From NCBI RefSeq assembly GCF_026191675.1, contig NZ_JAKRRY010000030.1, positions 1 to 64,000 on the forward strand: a stretch of 64,000 bases of DNA, given 5' to 3'. Below the pieces are notes generated by a model, which searched no databases, was not told the origin of the DNA, and worked only from the letters and a program-made list of their open reading frames with translations. The stretch's first letter is position 1. Each line of letters begins with the position of its first letter. Position numbers and translations under genes: made by a program. Shown here piece after piece: positions 61,956 through 64,000 of this stretch. The DNA comes from Vibrio qingdaonensis. Its GTDB lineage: Bacteria; Pseudomonadota; Gammaproteobacteria; Enterobacterales; Vibrionaceae.

Positions 61956-63311
61956 ATGATGCAGCTAACCAATCAAGTTTACGTTCGCCACCATGGTGGC
62001 AAACATGCAGTCACCGGCTCATGCCATGAGTTAGTGATCAACGGGGGCGCGATTTTAATCGATTGTGGTTTATTCCAAGGGGCGGAGTCACAACAGCAAG
62101 ATCTTAAAGTGTCTTTTCGATGTCAACAGATTAGGGCGCTGGTGTTAACCCATGCACATATTGATCATATAGGCAGGCTGCCTTGGTTGCTTGCTGCTGG
62201 GTTTAAAGGCCCCATTTACTGTACCCACGCGACAGCGTATTTGGTGCCGCTAATGTTAGATGATGGCTTAAGGCTACAGCTAGGCTTAAATCGCCAGCAA
62301 CGAGCCCGTATTTTAGAACGCATCCAAAAGCAATTATGCCCAGTGGATTACGCGCAGTGGATTCCGATAAAAAACCCGAAACAACGTTACTTTACTTACG
62401 TTAGGTTTAATCCAGCAGGGCATATATTGGGGAGCGCTTATGTGGAATGTAAGCTGCCTAAGGGAGAAGTTGCCGTGTTCTCGGGGGATTTAGGTCCCAG
62501 TGACACGCCTTTACTTCCCGACCCTGTGCCACCCAAACGGGCTGACTACTTATTTTTAGAATCGACTTATGGTAGTAAACACCATGAAAGTATAAAAGAT
62601 CGTGGTGAGCGTTTGAGTGCCATAATGAATCGCAGTTTAACCAATGGTGGTGCGATTATTGTGCCTGCATTTAGTGTGGGACGAACGCAAGAGCTGTTGT
62701 TTGATATTGAGTCGTTGTTACATCAGCAAACGCTTGAAAGTAGATTACCCATTATTATTGATTCGCCAATGGCGGCGAAGGTCACCCAAGCGTATAGGCA
62801 CTATAGAAAACTGTGGGCGCAGGAAGCGAGGCAGAAACACCAACAGGGGCGTCACCCTTTAAACTTTGCACAATGCATTATTATTGATAGCCACCAAGAG
62901 CACAAACGAGTAGTAAACCGCTTAGTATCAACAGGAGAGCCCGCCATTGTGGTCTCGGCCTCGGGGATGTGCCAAGGGGGACGTGTGATGAATTACTTAA
63001 AAGCGCTATTGCCCGATAAGCGAACCGATGTTCTTTTCTGTGGCTATCAAGCTAATGGAACATTGGGGCGCAATATTCAGCAGAGGGAAAATGTGGTGTG
63101 GATTGATGAAGAACCGGTTGAAGTAGCAGCAAACATCCACTCAATATCCGGATATTCAGCACACGCTGATCAAAGTGACTTAACGAAATTTATTGCAGGG
63201 TGTGGGCAACATCTAAAGCAGCTTCATTTGATTCATGGCGAACAGCACAGTAAAGAAAGCTTTGCTGCTTACCTGAAGACTAAGTACCCAGATCTGGAGA
63301 TTGTCGTTTAA
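61956..63311 (+). CDS. rjg: Rjg, metallo-beta-lactamase/beta-CASP ribonuclease-like protein
   Basis: A 451-aa MBL-fold protein with a beta-CASP insertion, related to the RNA-processing CPSF/Ysh1 group. Motifs: ILIDCGLFQG, the zinc motif HAHIDHIGRL (about 68-77), FNPAGHILGSAYVE, VFSGDLGPSD, LESTYGSKHH, then beta-CASP parts (VPAFSVGRTQELL, VSASGMCQGGR) and the C-terminal SGYSAHADQ. In V. cholerae and V. parahaemolyticus rjg is the gene at the far border of the O-antigen or capsule region that begins at gmhD. A second ATG three bases on is equally possible as start. Confidence 0.88.
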   Translation: MMQLTNQVYVRHHGGKHAVTGSCHELVINGGAILIDCGLFQGAESQQQDLKVSFRCQQIRALVLTHAHIDHIGRLPWLLAAGFKGPIYCTHATAYLVPLMLDDGLRLQLGLNRQQRARILERIQKQLCPVDYAQWIPIKNPKQRYFTYVRFNPAGHILGSAYVECKLPKGEVAVFSGDLGPSDTPLLPDPVPPKRADYLFLESTYGSKHHESIKDRGERLSAIMNRSLTNGGAIIVPAFSVGRTQELLFDIESLLHQQTLESRLPIIIDSPMAAKVTQAYRHYRKLWAQEARQKHQQGRHPLNFAQCIIIDSHQEHKRVVNRLVSTGEPAIVVSASGMCQGGRVMNYLKALLPDKRTDVLFCGYQANGTLGRNIQQRENVVWIDEEPVEVAANIHSISGYSAHADQSDLTKFIAGCGQHLKQLHLIHGEQHSKESFAAYLKTKYPDLEIVV

Positions 63312-63716
63312 AAGGAAAAAAGGCAATATCAAAATGAGAAACGAATGTTTACTTGCTATGCATGGCGCGTCGCCTTAGAAGTGGCTGGATGAATGGTTTC
63401 CGGTGTTTTATTTTTCCAGTAAATGTCAGGGTTTTGTAAATTTGACTCACTTCAAAATTTACGGAGGATGGAAGATGACAGTGGGAGTTTCTCTTTCTTT
63501 TTTTTTTGTTTTAATTAACAATGGCGGCTAAATGGAAGTGAGTTGTGGAAAAGAGCATACAAATGCCGCCCACAGCAAAGGAAAACTCAAGAGATAAAGC
63601 GGGCTTAGATGGATGATAGCTTTAGAACTTGAAATGAATCAGTTGAAGTAGCATTACCCTCCTCGTCTTTTCTTTTTCGGTAAATAGACTTTATTATTTA
63701 GTATAGCTAAAGCATA

Positions 63717-63740
63717 GCGGTCTCGCGGTCTCGCGGTCTC
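63717..63740. repeat. tandem array, GCGGTCTC x3
   Basis: Three exact 8-bp units preceded by CATA. The array ends 13 bp before a perfect TATAAT (63754-63759), so it covers the -35 position of that candidate promoter. Confidence 0.9.
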
Positions 63741-63753
63741 TTAAGATTTCCTA

Positions 63754-63759
63754 TATAAT
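63754..63759 (+). promoter_or_regulatory. candidate -10 of the manA operon
   Basis: A perfect TATAAT, 79 bp upstream of the ops element. No consensus -35; the -35 zone is filled by the octamer array. Confidence 0.45.
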
Positions 63760-63813
63760 TACCAGAAATTATAACTGTACTGTTAAATCTTGTATATTTT
63801 TATGGCTTAATTA

Positions 63814-63848
63814 TAGCATTTGGGAGCTTGACCTAAGGGCGGTAGCGT
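63814..63848 (+). promoter_or_regulatory. JUMPstart element with ops core
   Basis: The ops core GGCGGTAGCGT is perfect at 63838-63848, and the stretch before it (TAGCATTTGGGAGCTTG, then ACCTAAG) follows the rest of the JUMPstart consensus. ops makes RNA polymerase pause and recruits RfaH, which suppresses polarity in long LPS, capsule and related operons. It lies 46 bp before manA, so the operon it serves leaves the window on the right. Confidence 0.9.
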
Positions 63849-63893
63849 ACCTACTTTTGACTGGTTAGAGACTCAAGGCTGAGTGTGTTTGTA

Positions 63894-64000
63894 ATGAAAG
63901 TGAACCCTAATATTAGTTCGGAACAGTTTTTCTATCCGATGGAAAACGTGATTCAAAATTTTGTATGGGGCAGCACGTCCTCCTTTAATCGATTATTTGA
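63894..64000 (+). CDS. manA: ManA, mannose-6-phosphate isomerase (5' fragment, cut by the window end)
   Basis: The first 35 codons read MKVNPNISSEQF, then FYPMENVIQNFVWGSTSSFN, matching the start of class I phosphomannose isomerases (ENxIQNYAWGS). The enzyme interconverts fructose-6-phosphate and mannose-6-phosphate and feeds GDP-mannose for surface polysaccharide. The position right after a JUMPstart element suggests it opens an RfaH-controlled polysaccharide operon. No strong RBS is seen. The rest of the gene lies beyond the window. Confidence 0.85.
   Translation, partial: MKVNPNISSEQFFYPMENVIQNFVWGSTSSFNRLF

Larger units (their letters stand above)
63312..63893. other. 582-bp regulatory gap between rjg and manA
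   Basis: Holds a T10 run (63498-63507) without a stem before it, three GCGGTCTC units, a candidate -10, and the JUMPstart/ops element. An 18-codon frame at about 63474 (MTVGVSLSFFFVLINNGG) has a GGAAG box but is too short to call. Confidence 0.7.

Noticed and set aside
63498..63507. T10 run after rjg considered as a terminator
   Set aside because: No convincing stem precedes it; it could still be a slippage-prone tract.
63474..63530. 18-codon frame with a GGAAG box
   Set aside because: Too short, passes through the T10 run, and has no other support.

Overview
The window reads as chromosomal DNA of a Vibrio (Vibrionaceae, Gammaproteobacteria). The evidence is the near E. coli-like sequence of the core genes, family lengths that match E. 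coli to within a few residues, the neighbourhoods secE-nusG-rplKAJL-rpoBC, rsd/nudC-hemE-yjaG, greB/ompR-envZ, gmk-rpoZ-spoT-trmH-recG, yicC/rph-pyrE and coaD-LPS core-hldD(gmhD)-rjg, and moderate GC. The species cannot be fixed from the sequence alone. No tRNA, rRNA, insertion sequence, integrase or CRISPR array was found.

Layout. 0.2-12.3 kb: transcription/translation block (secE, nusG, rplK, rplA, rplJ, rplL, rpoB, rpoC), with promoters embedded in hairpins before rplK and rplJ, an L10-type leader and an attenuator before rpoB. 12.4-17.8 kb: rsd (minus), nudC, hemE, a DUF4136 lipoprotein, a 2-hydroxyacid dehydrogenase (minus), yjaG. 17.8-23.9 kb: an AT-rich accessory island on the minus strand with a pilin, chaperone, usher, transmembrane winged-helix regulator and a small membrane protein, plus a separate 182-aa protein of unknown function. 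24.2-28.1 kb: greB, an XRE-type regulator, ompR-envZ. 28.3-34.6 kb (minus): recG, trmH, spoT, rpoZ, gmk. 35-40.7 kb: an NCS2 purine permease with a PurR-like site, an orphan polysaccharide pyruvyl transferase, yicC, rph, pyrE. 40.8-61.6 kb: LPS core and ligation locus from an ArnT-like transferase and coaD to hldD, with several heptosyltransferases, waaA, kdkA, waaL, other glycosyltransferases, a GtrAB pair and two alkaline-phosphatase-superfamily membrane transferases. 61.9-64 kb: rjg, then a JUMPstart/ops element and the first codons of manA, where a RfaH-type polysaccharide operon begins and runs off the window.

How the parts work together. The first block makes RNA polymerase core, NusG and the ribosomal stalk; rsd, greB, rpoZ and spoT elsewhere in the window act on the same polymerase. 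OmpR-EnvZ controls envelope genes. The 41-64 kb region builds the outer surface: heptose supply (hldD), Kdo transfer and phosphorylation (waaA, kdkA), heptose and hexose addition, O-antigen ligation (waaL), then the manA operon.

The most unusual feature is a dispersed family of very short intergenic tandem arrays (7- or 8-bp units related to GGTTCCT, GGTCCTT, GGTTCTAT, GGTCTCGC, CTGTGGCC). They occur at eight or more places, several with a shared AGAGCGG-like leader, and abut stop codons, promoters or a start codon. Other observations are the self-regulated fimbrial operon, a candidate small RNA opposite the nudC-hemE gap, terminator-like hairpins inside operons (ompR/envZ, spoT/trmH, rph/pyrE), REP/MITE-like palindromes, a PurR-like box, and hldD lying directly beside rjg with no capsule genes between them.
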